Shown piece after piece: positions 1-9,360 of a stretch of 64,000 nt of DNA (position 1 is the first letter of the stretch; each line of letters begins with the position of its first letter). The translations under genes were made by a program, and so were the position numbers. Source of the stretch: Crotalaria pallida (lineage: Eukaryota > Streptophyta > Magnoliopsida > Fabales > Fabaceae); the NCBI GenBank assembly GCA_037953625.1, contig CM075654.1, forward strand, positions 51,901,001 through 51,965,000, in the 5' to 3' direction. Below the pieces are notes generated by a model, which ran no database searches, had not been told where the DNA came from, and saw nothing but the letters and a program-made list of their open reading frames with translations.

Positions 1-66
1 AAATTAATCAATTGTCAAGTCAATAATTTAATACATTTTTTATTACTTAATCCATCACATATCATT

Positions 67-417
67 TATTCCATCCGTTTTATTATCTTGGTAAAAAAAT
101 TATAAAAAATTGTTCTAAATTAAAGTAAAAGTAATAAATGTATATTTTAAAAATTGTATATTATTTTATATTAATGATTAAGTCATGAAAAACACATTTA
201 ATTTAAAAAAATATGTTGATTCATTAATTATTAAAATATTATTGTTATGAAAGATGAAAGATTAGTATAACATGTATTAATTGTAATAATGATATAAAAA
301 TTTGTATAATATCAATTTGTAATTAATGAATGAATTATGTATTACATTAAAAAGATGTTTTTCATATTTTTATTTAACCAAATTGACTTTTACCAAAATA
401 ATAAAATGGAGAAAGTA
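67..417. mobile_element. Stowaway-like MITE
   Basis: The left end (TATTCCATCCG followed by TTTTATTATCTTGG) is inverted at the right end, where TTTTACCAAAATAATAAAAT is followed by GGAGAAAGTA. The ends are flanked by TA, as is usual for Stowaway/Tc1-mariner MITEs. The interior is AT-rich and non-coding. The right TIR has drifted from the CTCCATCCG consensus, so this is an old copy. Confidence 0.6.
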
Positions 418-924
418 TGTAATTTTCAAGTATTTTTATTCATTATCATTACTTATAATAATTTGAGTCAATAGTTTTTACAAAAGTTTTTATCTGCAGA
501 AAGTACTATTATGAGTGACCGAAATTTTAAATCTTTAATCATAAACTTCCGTATTTGTTTGAATAATGTTGTTAGTTGTTAATTATTTCCTTATTTGTTT
601 GTTGTTAGATTTTGTCTTTGTTGATCGGGCTGATCCTGACAATTTAGAGGTCCGAGACGAGAAAAACAGTCAGGGCCTTAATTAAGGGCACTCATTAACA
701 ACACATTTTTAAAAAAAGAAATTTTTTTGAAATGTATAAAAATCTTATTACTACGTAAAATTTTTATAAAAAAATTTGAATATCATTTCTCTTAGGATAG
801 GAAATTTCCCAGATTTGAATATCATTAACACCTATAAGCTCACACGATATAGAATGGGTTTTGAGATGGAGTTTGAACAAAAAGTTTGAGAGGAGTCAAA
901 ATAAAAATATTGTTTAATAGTATA
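418..924. other. AT-rich intergenic DNA, nothing recognised
   Basis: No ORF, RNA gene or repeat boundary could be supported here. A GC-richer patch near 620-690 resembles no family I recognise. Confidence 0.5.
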
Positions 925-1454
925 TTATTCTCTTTGGTCCTTATTATATGTCACTTTCTAGAAGATTTTCTTGATCTTAATTATAAGTCCCTTTATATTT
1001 CCTATGTATCATTTATTGTTTTTTCTCTTATATATTTGCACTTAATAAATGCTTTGACTGTCTATTTTTTTTATTGTTTATTAATGAGTGTGATTTTTTC
1101 AAGAAAAGTTAAAAGGATAAAACTGTAATGTTACAGTATATTTTCATATAATTCATAAAACTAATTAGTATGTGTAATTCAGTTAAATACTCCCTCCGTC
1201 CCATAAAGTTAGTAAAATAACATAGAAAAATTTTGTCTCAAATTAAAGTTAAAATAATGAATAAAAAAATTGAAATTGAATTGTATATTCTATAATTGGT
1301 TAATTAAGGAAACATGTATTAAATGCTTGCTTTGGTAATTGATTGATTTGAGAGACAATGCATTAAAAGCATTCCCTTATTTTTGTTGAATTTTAAAAAA
1401 AGTTACTAACTTTTTGGGACAAAAGAGTGTATAATAAGGATAAGAGAGAGTGTA
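925..1454. mobile_element. Stowaway-like MITE, split by a second MITE
   Basis: The sequence from about 926 to 1187 aligns throughout with the intact MITE at 2421-2723 (for example GTATGTGTAATTC near the right end, and AATGCTTTGAC in the middle). The match stops at 1188, where another MITE starts. It resumes at about 1432 with TATAATAAGGAT and a degenerate GAGAGAGTGTA terminus. The short hydrophobic reading frame at 886-1128 lies inside this element and is not a gene. Confidence 0.6.
1188..1432. mobile_element. Nested Stowaway-like MITE
   Basis: The left TIR begins TACTCCCTCCGTCCCATAAA and continues GTTAGTAA. The right end carries the inverse (AGTTACTAACTTTTTGGGAC then AAAAGAGTGTA). It sits at a TA inside the older MITE at 925-1454, so it is the younger of the two. 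Confidence 0.7.
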
Positions 1455-1851
1455 TGAGTTTTGCTATTCATTACCCTTAAGCAACCTTCAAATGTTAAGT
1501 CAACATTAAAAAATAAAAAATCGACTCTTAATATTTCAAATGCATTATTTTCCAAGCAAACTTTATACAATTTTTAGTTATTTAAACATTATCCTAAGAA
1601 TCACAGATGGTAAAATCCTAATACGCAATGGACTTATTGACATTAATAACATGTTGAGCCCATAAAAATCACCCGTACGAAAATTTTTAAAAAATCAAAT
1701 GCAAGCCCCAAAAAATAAGTGGTTATTTCTACTAGAACTTTATTAAAAAAAAAACTTAAATGTCACGAAAGAGTATGAAACACTTGATCTCAATGATAGA
1801 GTGAAATGCAAATACCAACTGTGCTGGAATAAGATGTTAAGAATTTATTAT
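1454..1851. other. Intergenic DNA, nothing recognised
   Basis: AT-rich, with no ORF or repeat boundary that I can support. Confidence 0.4.
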
Positions 1852-2369
1852 GGGCTTAATTATATCATAAGTTCCTGAAGTTTAGGGTACTTTTGTCAGA
1901 TACTTTTATTTTTTTCAATATCTGACTCCCCGAAGTTACTTCTGGGTTTGTCATATACCCTTACTACCAATTCTGACCAATTTTGCTGATATGTACATCG
2001 GAATTCTGATCAGACGTAGAAGGTTAAGCACCTGGTGCCTCGTGGACGAAGATCTTTTGTTTTTAAAATATAAAAAACTAAAAAAAAAAAATAATATTTT
2101 TATATTTTTATTTAAATAAAAAAAGAAAAAAAAATGAAGAGAGAGGTTGTCTTCGCCTGAATGACATCACGAGGCACCACATGACCAACCTCTCGCATCT
2201 CATCAGGATTTTGATGTTACATGTCATCAAAATTTGCCAAAATTGGTAGTAGGGGTATATGACAAACCCATAACTAACTTCGGGGAGTCGGACATTGAAT
2301 TAAAAAAAAAGTATAAGGGTATTTGACAAAAGTACTCCAAACTTCAAGGACTTGTGACATAATTAAGCC
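1852..2369. mobile_element. Foldback element with long inverted repeats (518 bp)
   Basis: The left arm begins GGCTTAATTATATCATAAGT and the right arm ends in the near-complement (ACTTGTGACATAATTAAGCC). The inverted similarity runs about 140 bp inward on each side, including the pair GACTCCCCGAAGTTA / TAACTTCGGGGAGTC. The centre is an A/T-rich spacer. No transposase is encoded. The long arms recall Mutator-type MITEs, but I see no clean 9-bp TSD (flanks TTTATTAT and TTTACCAT match at 6 of 8), so the superfamily is open. Confidence 0.6.
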
Positions 2370-2420
2370 TTTACCATATATAATACTTTCTCCGGCTTGA
2401 AATATAAGCAACAAAAATCA

Positions 2421-2723
2421 TACTCCCTCCGGTCCTATATATAGGTCACATTCTAAAAAGTTTTTTGGGTCCTAATTATAAGTGACTTTATATTTTCTAT
2501 GCATCATTTATTGATTTTTCTCTTTTTTGCCCTTATTAAATGCTTTGACGTACTATCTATGTGTTTTTTGTTGTTCATTAATGAGTGCGAATTTTCCAAG
2601 AAAAGTTAAGGGGGTAAAATTGTAATGTTACAATATATTCTCATAGAATTCATAAAATCAACCACTTTCCTTGGTATGTGTAATTCGGTTAAGTATGACC
2701 TATAATAAGGATCGGAGGGAGTA
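2421..2723. mobile_element. Intact Stowaway-like MITE
   Basis: The TIRs are TACTCCCTCCGGTCCTATAT at the left and the inverse (ATAATAAGGATCGGAGGGAGTA region) at the right, with TA at both borders. It is the reference copy that reveals the interrupted relative at 925-1454. It interrupts or abuts a further MITE family, with a left-end fragment at 2384-2420 and a copy at 2721-2973. Confidence 0.75.
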
Positions 2724-2973
2724 TTTCTCTTGGTTTAAAATATAAGCAAAACTAACCAACTTTCTTAAATTTTATTTCATTCTCAATGTCACTTTTTAAA
2801 AACATCTCTAGAAAATTGTTATCTTATTTAATTTTTATTTCATTCCCAATGCATTTTTCCTAAAATACCTTTATTCTTTTATAAATTTGAAAAAAAATTA
2901 AATACAATCAACTAACCTCCTTAATAAACATAAAATTAGTTAATTTTGCTTATAATTCGAGCCGGATGGAGTA
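2721..2973. mobile_element. Degenerate Stowaway-like MITE (third family)
   Basis: The left part (TTTAAAATATAAGCAAAACT) is inverted at the right end (TTAATTTTGCTTATAATTCG then AGCCGGATGGAGTA). A second copy of the left end (CTCCGGCTTGAAATATAAGC) lies at 2384-2420 on the other side of the 2421-2723 MITE. Either two copies were adjacent or one was partly duplicated. Confidence 0.55.
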
Positions 2974-3375
2974 CGAATAATTTTTATTATGAGCCCTTTA
3001 AAAACAAGGGTCCAGGATGATCAATCCTATTGCCCTTGATCTGGACCAGGCTTGCCGTTGACCATCAGTGTTGTCTCCTTCGAGTTTGTAGCTTTCTCCC
3101 TAATGTTGTCTCCTTCTGGATTTTCATTTCAATTATACGCTGTCTCTTTCTGTATCTATATCTCACGCTTTAAGCTCCCGTGATCCTCGCTTTCCCATGA
3201 ATTCCAACCTTAAACAAAAAAACATTCTGTCTCTTTACCTTAAAAAACTATTTATTTCTCCAACTCATCGCCCTTTAATTTCTTCTTTGTCTCTGTCATA
3301 TCCACATATACAGTTTCCACAATTATTCCACGGTGCGGTAGGTCTTCTCTTCTGCACCGCACCAACAACGTAACA
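2974..3375 (+). promoter_or_regulatory. Upstream region and probable leader of the AIR12-like gene
   Basis: The stretch from about 3060 to 3375 is rich in CT and TCTC tracts, as plant 5' leaders often are, and runs directly into the ATG at 3376. I see no convincing TATA box at a suitable distance, so the transcription start is not called. Upstream of 2974 the DNA is MITE sequence, so the native promoter is either short or includes MITE ends. Confidence 0.35.
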
Positions 3376-4062
3376 ATGACACCACCTTCAAAATTTCTCT
3401 TCTTTCTTGTCCTCTCCCTCTTCACAACCACAACCTTTTCCTCCACATGCAAAAAGCAAAACCTAACCATCCCTAATACCAACACCTCATACGCCGAATG
3501 CATCGACCTTCCATACCTAAACTCCTTCCTCCACTTCACCCACAACGTTTCGAAATCATCTCTCTCGATCGCGTTCCTCTCACCTCCTGCAACCCCAGAC
3601 GGTTGGGTCGCGTTTGGCTTAAACCCGGTAGGAACCGGCATGGCCGGTGCCCAAGCCATCGCGGCTTATAACGACGACGGCGAATTAGCCGTTAGAACCT
3701 ACGACATAAAATCCTATGGTGTCCTAATTAATAAGAACCTGTCGTACGAGGTGTTGGACTTGAGCGCGGATAAGGACAGTCGCGGCGGGTTGATGAGGAT
3801 TTTCGCGACGGTGAAGGTTCCTGAGGACGAAATTACGTTGAACTACGTGTGGCAGGTGGGGCCCTCGATTATTAATGGTAAGTTGGAGAAGCATCCGTTT
3901 GAACCTGGGAACTTGAATGCTATGGGGACGCTGAAATTGAATAATGATGGAAAGCAGAGTTATAGTAGTAATGGCAGCGAGAAGTTTAGGAGCAACAAGA
4001 TTATTATGATATGGTGTTTTATTTCTGGCTTGATCGTTTGTATATTGTTGTTAGGAAACTGA
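3376..4062 (+). CDS. AIR12: AIR12-like DOMON-domain protein, probably GPI-anchored (228 aa)
   Basis: This is an intronless ORF of the DUF568/DOMON family. Residues 1-23 form a signal peptide (hydrophobic core FLFFLVLSLF). The DOMON fold spans about residues 40-170, with the family motifs DGWVAFGLNP (75-84) and YVWQVG (157-162). Met89 (GTGMAGAQ) and His173 (LEKHPFEP) sit where the axial haem ligands of Arabidopsis AIR12 are reported. N-glycosylation sequons occur at Asn29, 36, 57, 121 and 199. A small-residue stretch (about 196-201) followed by a hydrophobic tail (209-227) looks like a GPI-attachment signal. No cytochrome b561 domain follows, which separates it from CYBDOM proteins. AIR12 is a b-type haemoprotein on the outer face of the plasma membrane, linked to apoplastic electron transfer and auxin-responsive root growth. 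The length is normal for the family and no disabling change is visible. It is the only intact host gene in the window. Confidence 0.9.
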   Translation: MTPPSKFLFFLVLSLFTTTTFSSTCKKQNLTIPNTNTSYAECIDLPYLNSFLHFTHNVSKSSLSIAFLSPPATPDGWVAFGLNPVGTGMAGAQAIAAYNDDGELAVRTYDIKSYGVLINKNLSYEVLDLSADKDSRGGLMRIFATVKVPEDEITLNYVWQVGPSIINGKLEKHPFEPGNLNAMGTLKLNNDGKQSYSSNGSEKFRSNKIIMIWCFISGLIVCILLLGN

Positions 4063-4120
4063 GGCCTGTACATGCATAATTGTAACAACGTAAATACGTT
4101 CCCATTTTCATATAATTTAG

Positions 4121-4420
4121 TACTCCATCCGTTTCACTTTAAGTGTCTTTTTGAACTTTTGCACATAGATTAAGAAAGTGTTGATTATGATGATTATTGT
4201 AAGTTTTATGTGTATTTTGTCAAAAATACCCCTATTTAATATTTTTATTTTGTCAATGCATAATTACTTGTATTACAAATTTCAAAATTAAAACAACATT
4301 AAATATAAGGGTAAATAAGGAAAAACAGTATCAAATGTTGCCCAGATTTGGTAGAAAGACACTTATTTTGAAACAAAATTTTGATGTTAAAAAGACACTT
4401 AAAGTGAAACGGAGGGATTA
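4121..4420. mobile_element. Stowaway-like MITE just downstream of the AIR12-like gene
   Basis: It has near-perfect TIRs: TACTCCATCCGTTTCACTTT then AAGTGTCTTTTT at the left, and AAAAAGACACTT then AAAGTGAAACGGAGGGATTA at the right. It lies only 58 bp beyond the stop codon, so it may lie within or next to the 3' UTR and poly(A) region of that gene. Confidence 0.75.
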
Positions 4421-4919
4421 CTTTCTTAAATTTTTTCATCAAAAAATGTGGAAAAAGGCGTGTTCGATCTACCCGTCTACCTCAAATATATCTCAAACAT
4501 GCTTTATGTCAATGGACTTAGGATCCTTTTCCCCAATCCTCTTCTCAGCCAATCATATTTCATTAAATATTACAAAAATGTCATAAGAGTTGAGAAATTA
4601 TTTTCCATAATGAAATGTGATTGATTGAAGACAGGGTTGAGGACATGGTTTGGGACAACAAATTTGGTTCCTCAGTCACGTACCAGTAAGGTCCACACAT
4701 CTAATATAGTTTATAGATGACTGAGTTTTTTAAGCATGATGTCAGTGATTCAATCTCCGTCATGAATACGAAAAAGGTTTTGCTGATAAAATACATCTCG
4801 AAAGAAATTGATTTTTGACTATCAACTGATGAATGCCCTTGAAAAAAAAAAGCTTCCCATCTCATGCATCTACATGTGAATAAGTCATTTTACTATTATA
4901 AAGAGCATTAAAGAAAATG
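4421..4919. other. Intergenic DNA, nothing recognised
   Basis: AT-rich sequence between a MITE and the first LTR. No feature could be supported. Confidence 0.4.
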
Positions 4920-4924
4920 TTCTA

Positions 4925-7900
4925 TGTAACACCCCTAATTTCGTCTTCCGAATAAATATGTTAGTATATTGGTTTTATAAATAAATAATAATTCTGTATT
5001 TGATTTTTGGTTTGCATTATATGTATATCTACATATATTATGAGAAAATATTTTATGATGTGGTTTTTCCATAAAATATTAAATTTTACAATAAAGTCCT
5101 TGGGAAGGACCTAAAAGAAATAATGGAAGGTCTTTTGGAGTTAAAATTAATTAAACAAAGTTTTTAGTGAAAACTGGCCAAAATACTCGAGTATTTGGTT
5201 GAATACTCGAGTATTCTGGGTCTGATAGCTCAAAATGGTGCGCGACAGTTGTCCAGCCATGGAGGAACTCGGAGTTTGCCACGAATTCAGCTGGTGTTGC
5301 CACGCCATCTAGCCCAGGCATGCCTAGGATTCGTGTCCTTATGCATGGAGTTTTCCAATCTTCTTCAAGAAGGGAGAAGAATTTATATATGGCCAACAAA
5401 TTCAAGTTTAGAAGCTTAGAAAACGAGTTTTAGGGTTCTTGAATTCCAATTCTCAATTCGTCTTCGTCCTTGAGTCTCCTAGAACAAATCATACACCGTT
5501 TCGAAGCTCACATCCAGAGCTTCGAAAAGAGTCATAAATTGCGAGCTAAGCTTGAGTGTGGTGAGAGTGATGAGCTCTGCAAGATAGAGCTTCAAATCTG
5601 CCAAAAACCAGAACTCTGTTTAGATCCGTCACCTTCATGGCTTCGATTCTCTCTCCTCCTTGAGAGTTACCTCACGCCTGATATACCATTGGGAAGCTCT
5701 TTCAACGAGCTTCGATTTGATACCAAGTTTGTTAAATTTGAGTCCCTGGTCAAAAAGTTATGGGCCTGCAAAGTTAGGGGTTGAAATCTGCCAAACTAGA
5801 TTTTCAGATTCAGAGAGCCGACTTTGAGCTTCGATTGTGGTAAGTTCAAGCCTTCTCTTGGTCTGAAACTTATTGGTTTTCAAAGTTCATGTTATAGAGA
5901 ACATAGTCTAACCAATTTCCCCAATTTTTATGCATGATTCAAATGTCGATTGATGTGGTTTTGAACCCCTGCTGAAGCTGTTATGCAAGTTCGGGTGGGA
6001 AGTGGTTAGAGCATTTGGTTGCTGTTCTCTGCGGAGCTTTTGTTCAAGAACGACCCTAAGGTATGGGGGAAGCTTACCATTTGCTAGAATAAGATTAAAT
6101 TGCATTAGAAAGTAGGATGAGTCACCATGAGACTCTAAGGGCATAGATTGAAATAGGAATATGGCTTGGAGGCCAATCTGAGGCATGCTACATGCTAAGG
6201 CAAGTTTATTTGGTTGCATGTGAGCTTACTCAATGCTGAAATTATGCCAAAAATGAGTGGAATTGAAATTGGTACTTTAAGTTGCATAATATGTGATTTT
6301 CATGCATAATTGATGAATGATTATGATTTTCTGCGAATTGATGCGATCTCTGTGTTGAGACAAGTTTTAAATGTGTAAACAAAGTTTTGTTGATCATTGG
6401 TTTAAGTTAGAGTTGGTTAGAATTGAAAATGGTATGTTAAAACCAAGTTGTAGTGCATCTGCTGTCAAAAATACTCGAGTATTTGGTAAAACACTCGAGT
6501 ATTTTCTGATACAAGCTTCCCAGAAGATCACGAAATACTCTAGTATTTTGTAAAATACTCTAGTATTCTGGGCTGCAAAATACTCTAGTATTTTGTGAAC
6601 TACTCGAGTATTTTGGGAAATACTCGAGTATTCTGGGCAGTCTAATACACAATCTCATGAAATTGAAGAACTACTCGAGTATTGAAGCTACTACTGGAGT
6701 CTTTTACTAAAATGTTGAGAAAACACCATTTTTAATCTAACCACTTCCATTTAAACCTAATGACACTTAAAGGGAATAATGTGATACTTCCTTTAATAAA
6801 TCCCATAATTCCTAAGCATGGAAATTGATATATCTCATTGATGAATTCATTACATATTGTATACGATGAGATTAACAAATAATCTTGAGGGAATACTTGC
6901 ATGCATTCATGCACAGTGAACGGTGATGAGTTATCGCTGTGTCATGTTTTTGGAACATGAGGAGGGCCTCTGGGAGTGCCAAATGTTACTACTTGCTCGA
7001 TGACACATTGAGGTGGATAATGTGGGCAGTATGTGGTATACTGTTGGTTTGATGGTTCAACGGTGTGTTGCACACAAGTGGTAAGGTTTACGTTTTGGCG
7101 ACGTGACGTTCATCAGACATGGTGACGTTGTTTACCACCTCCGTTGTGTTACACAAGTGATAAGGTTTACGTCCTTAGGCGACATGACGTTCATCAGATG
7201 TGGTGACGTTTTTTATCACACCCGTTGTTTATTGAGAAGGGTGTGGTGCACACAAGTGATAAGGTTTACGTCCTTAGGCGACGTGACGTTCATCAGACAT
7301 GGTGACGTTGTTTATCACCTCTGTTGTGTATCACAAGTGATAAGGTTTACGTCTTTAGGCGACGTGACGTTCATCAGATGTGGTGACGTTTTTTTATCAC
7401 ACCCAGTGCATGTTGAAAAGTGATAAGTACGTCCTTGGGCGACGTGACGTTCACCAGATAGTGTGACGTTTTTATCACTTCCGAGCAAGTACGCCATACG
7501 TTTGAAAACGTATTATTTGTATTATGGGAATACAATGGTGTTATGGAAGGACGTTTATCCGAGTGATTAGTTGAAGAATCTCAGGAATCGAGAGATGAGA
7601 AGCATGCATCATTCCACCTATTTGGAAGGAGAAATAAATGAAATGGCAGGTGCTCATGTTTATGCATTTCTATCATGATGGGTGCTTACTTGTGGATGTT
7701 AGGACTTTATTCTTATTTGATAATGCGAATGTATAAGCTTACCCCCTGCCCTTAATAGGTTTTGACCAGGTACCTAGACTACCTAGAGATTAAAGGAATT
7801 GGATGACCCTTAAGTTCATGAAGTACTAAGTCATCATGGGATAGAGACTCTTTTATACAACTCTGAGGACTCAACCAGATGAACGAAGGGATGAAGAACC

Positions 7901-8357
7901 AGTGACCAGCTCTGGAACGTCTCTATTTTTGATAATGGAAACAATGTATATATTTTGAGAGATGTATCCGAGAGGAAACCTAGTTTTCATACTTTAATAT
8001 AATTGTGGTACACATCGAATTTATATACCCGATTTTATGAGTCCATGAACTATTTTAATATATTCCGTTCACTCTGATTTTATCGTTCGGCACGAAGGAA
8101 GTATTGTTAAAGTTGATTTCCTAGGATGACCTAATAACTAAGTTATTTTCGAAAGCTATTTTGTACTACAAAGGTTATCTCAAAAGGATTCTAAAATGTT
8201 CAGCAAATAATTACTCCTTCTACCGAATTTAGTTCCAATACATGGTTTAAATTTGAGTACCACATTAATTATGTTTTGGAAAAATTTTCATACTCAAACT
8301 TTTCCAACATGTTTCAATAATAAGTGAAATTCTTTTTAAGAAACGAGGGATGTTACA
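4925..8357 (+). repeat. 5' LTR of the 4925-16370 element
   Basis: Unusually long (3433 bp). In order it holds a palindrome pair at 5182-5215, a splice-donor-like TGTG|GTAAGT at 5840, a cluster of palindrome pairs at 6470-6700, a hairpin CATGTT-TTTGG-AACATG at 6943-6959, a tandem block at about 7080-7480 built from roughly 75-90 bp units rich in TGACGT, and an acceptor-like TAG near 7756. The short ORFs inside it do not look like genes: they recur in both LTRs because the LTRs are copies. Confidence 0.9.
7077..7480 (+). repeat. Tandem repeat with TGACGT motifs and inverted stems
   Basis: Five to six imperfect units share GATAAGGTTTACGTCC, GCGACGTGACGTTCATCAGA and GTGACGTT...TTATCAC. Each unit starts with GTGATAA and ends with TTATCAC, so it can fold into a hairpin. 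The TGACG core matches plant as-1/bZIP (TGA-factor) sites, and more than ten copies occur. The same block is in the 3' LTR at about 15089-15491. Confidence 0.8.
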
Positions 8358-8362
8358 TTTTA

Positions 8363-8379
8363 TGGTATCAGAACAATGG
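8363..8379 (+). other. Primer-binding site (initiator tRNA-Met type)
   Basis: TGGTATCAGAACAATGG lies 5 bp after the end of the 5' LTR. It matches the complement of the 3' end of plant initiator tRNA-Met except for a few late positions. Confidence 0.8.
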
Positions 8380-9360
8380 TCCTGACTCTTGGTCCTTGGG
8401 TGTGCGGTTCAATACGCTGGTCCTCAAGAATTGTAGAGTTTCTTGTGAAGTATGCTCTTAAATACTTCTAATTGGAGTAAAAGGTTCTATCCCTTGACCC
8501 TGGGTATGTGACCAAGTACCTGTCTATAGTGTTTGAAGTAGCCTAAGTTGAAGTATGATAGTGATGTACTTCTTTTAGATCAATTCCAACCTTAAGCCCA
8601 TAGTGCTGATCCATTATGGTATCAAAGAATCAACAAGGGGTGATTCCAAAGGATCTAAAGGCGAGCTAATATCCTCTAGGGAGGGTATTTTCCTCTAGTA
8701 TGAAAACTAACAAACCCCGAAGTTAGTACTAGGAGGTTATTTTCCCTAGTGGTTTGCTTTACAGAGTTGTAACTCTGAAATTGATTAACCCTTGGTGAGG
8801 ACGAGAATCGATTGCGTTTTCTTGTGTTTGATCTACCCTGCTACCTCAAGATCAAACTCCTACAAGTTTTCTTGTAGTTGTTTCTCTCGTATGATTGAGC
8901 TATTCTATTGAGCTATCTCTTTAGAGTAAACTTGGTCTACTCATTTTTCATAATTAGGTGTGATCTTGGACTTGGATTGGATACCCAAGAATCAAGTGAT
9001 AATTAATTGCGATAGAGGGGCGAGAATCCGAAACCCAAGATGTTTGAGTGTTGTTCTCATAGTGGGATAAAGGAAGAGGGGAATTAAAGAGATTATGGTT
9101 ACGAAGAATCTCCCGGATATTCTCTCGTGAAGTGTCGGGTTCAAGCAAAAGTCATATCCTGTAATGGCTAAAGTAGTTCTAGAAAGGTAGTTATCAGCAT
9201 CAAGCAAAGTATCCACAGGATGAGATTTATATTCTACTTTGATCAAGTAATAGATACGAGTTGGATGTACCGTTTGAAGCTACAGCTTTAGTATAAGTTG
9301 TGTGATGAGTGTTTCTTAAGTCCACCATATATGACCACACGTCCATAGTGCAGGTCTGAT

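Noticed and set aside
886..1128. 80-codon hydrophobic ORF
   Set aside because: It lies within a MITE copy that has no coding function, and the intact copy at 2421-2723 does not keep the frame.
3252..3659. 135-codon minus-strand ORF opposite the AIR12-like gene
   Set aside because: It is a shadow frame of the DOMON coding sequence.
5470..5784. 104-codon ORF in the 5' LTR, identical in the 3' LTR (13482)
   Set aside because: Identity follows from LTR duplication, not selection. No homologous frame was seen in the solo LTR or the minus-strand LTR, and no domain is recognised.
7103..7423. 106-codon repetitive ORF (and its copy at 15115)
   Set aside because: It is the translation of the TGACGT tandem block; the period and indels differ between the two LTRs, which changes the frame.
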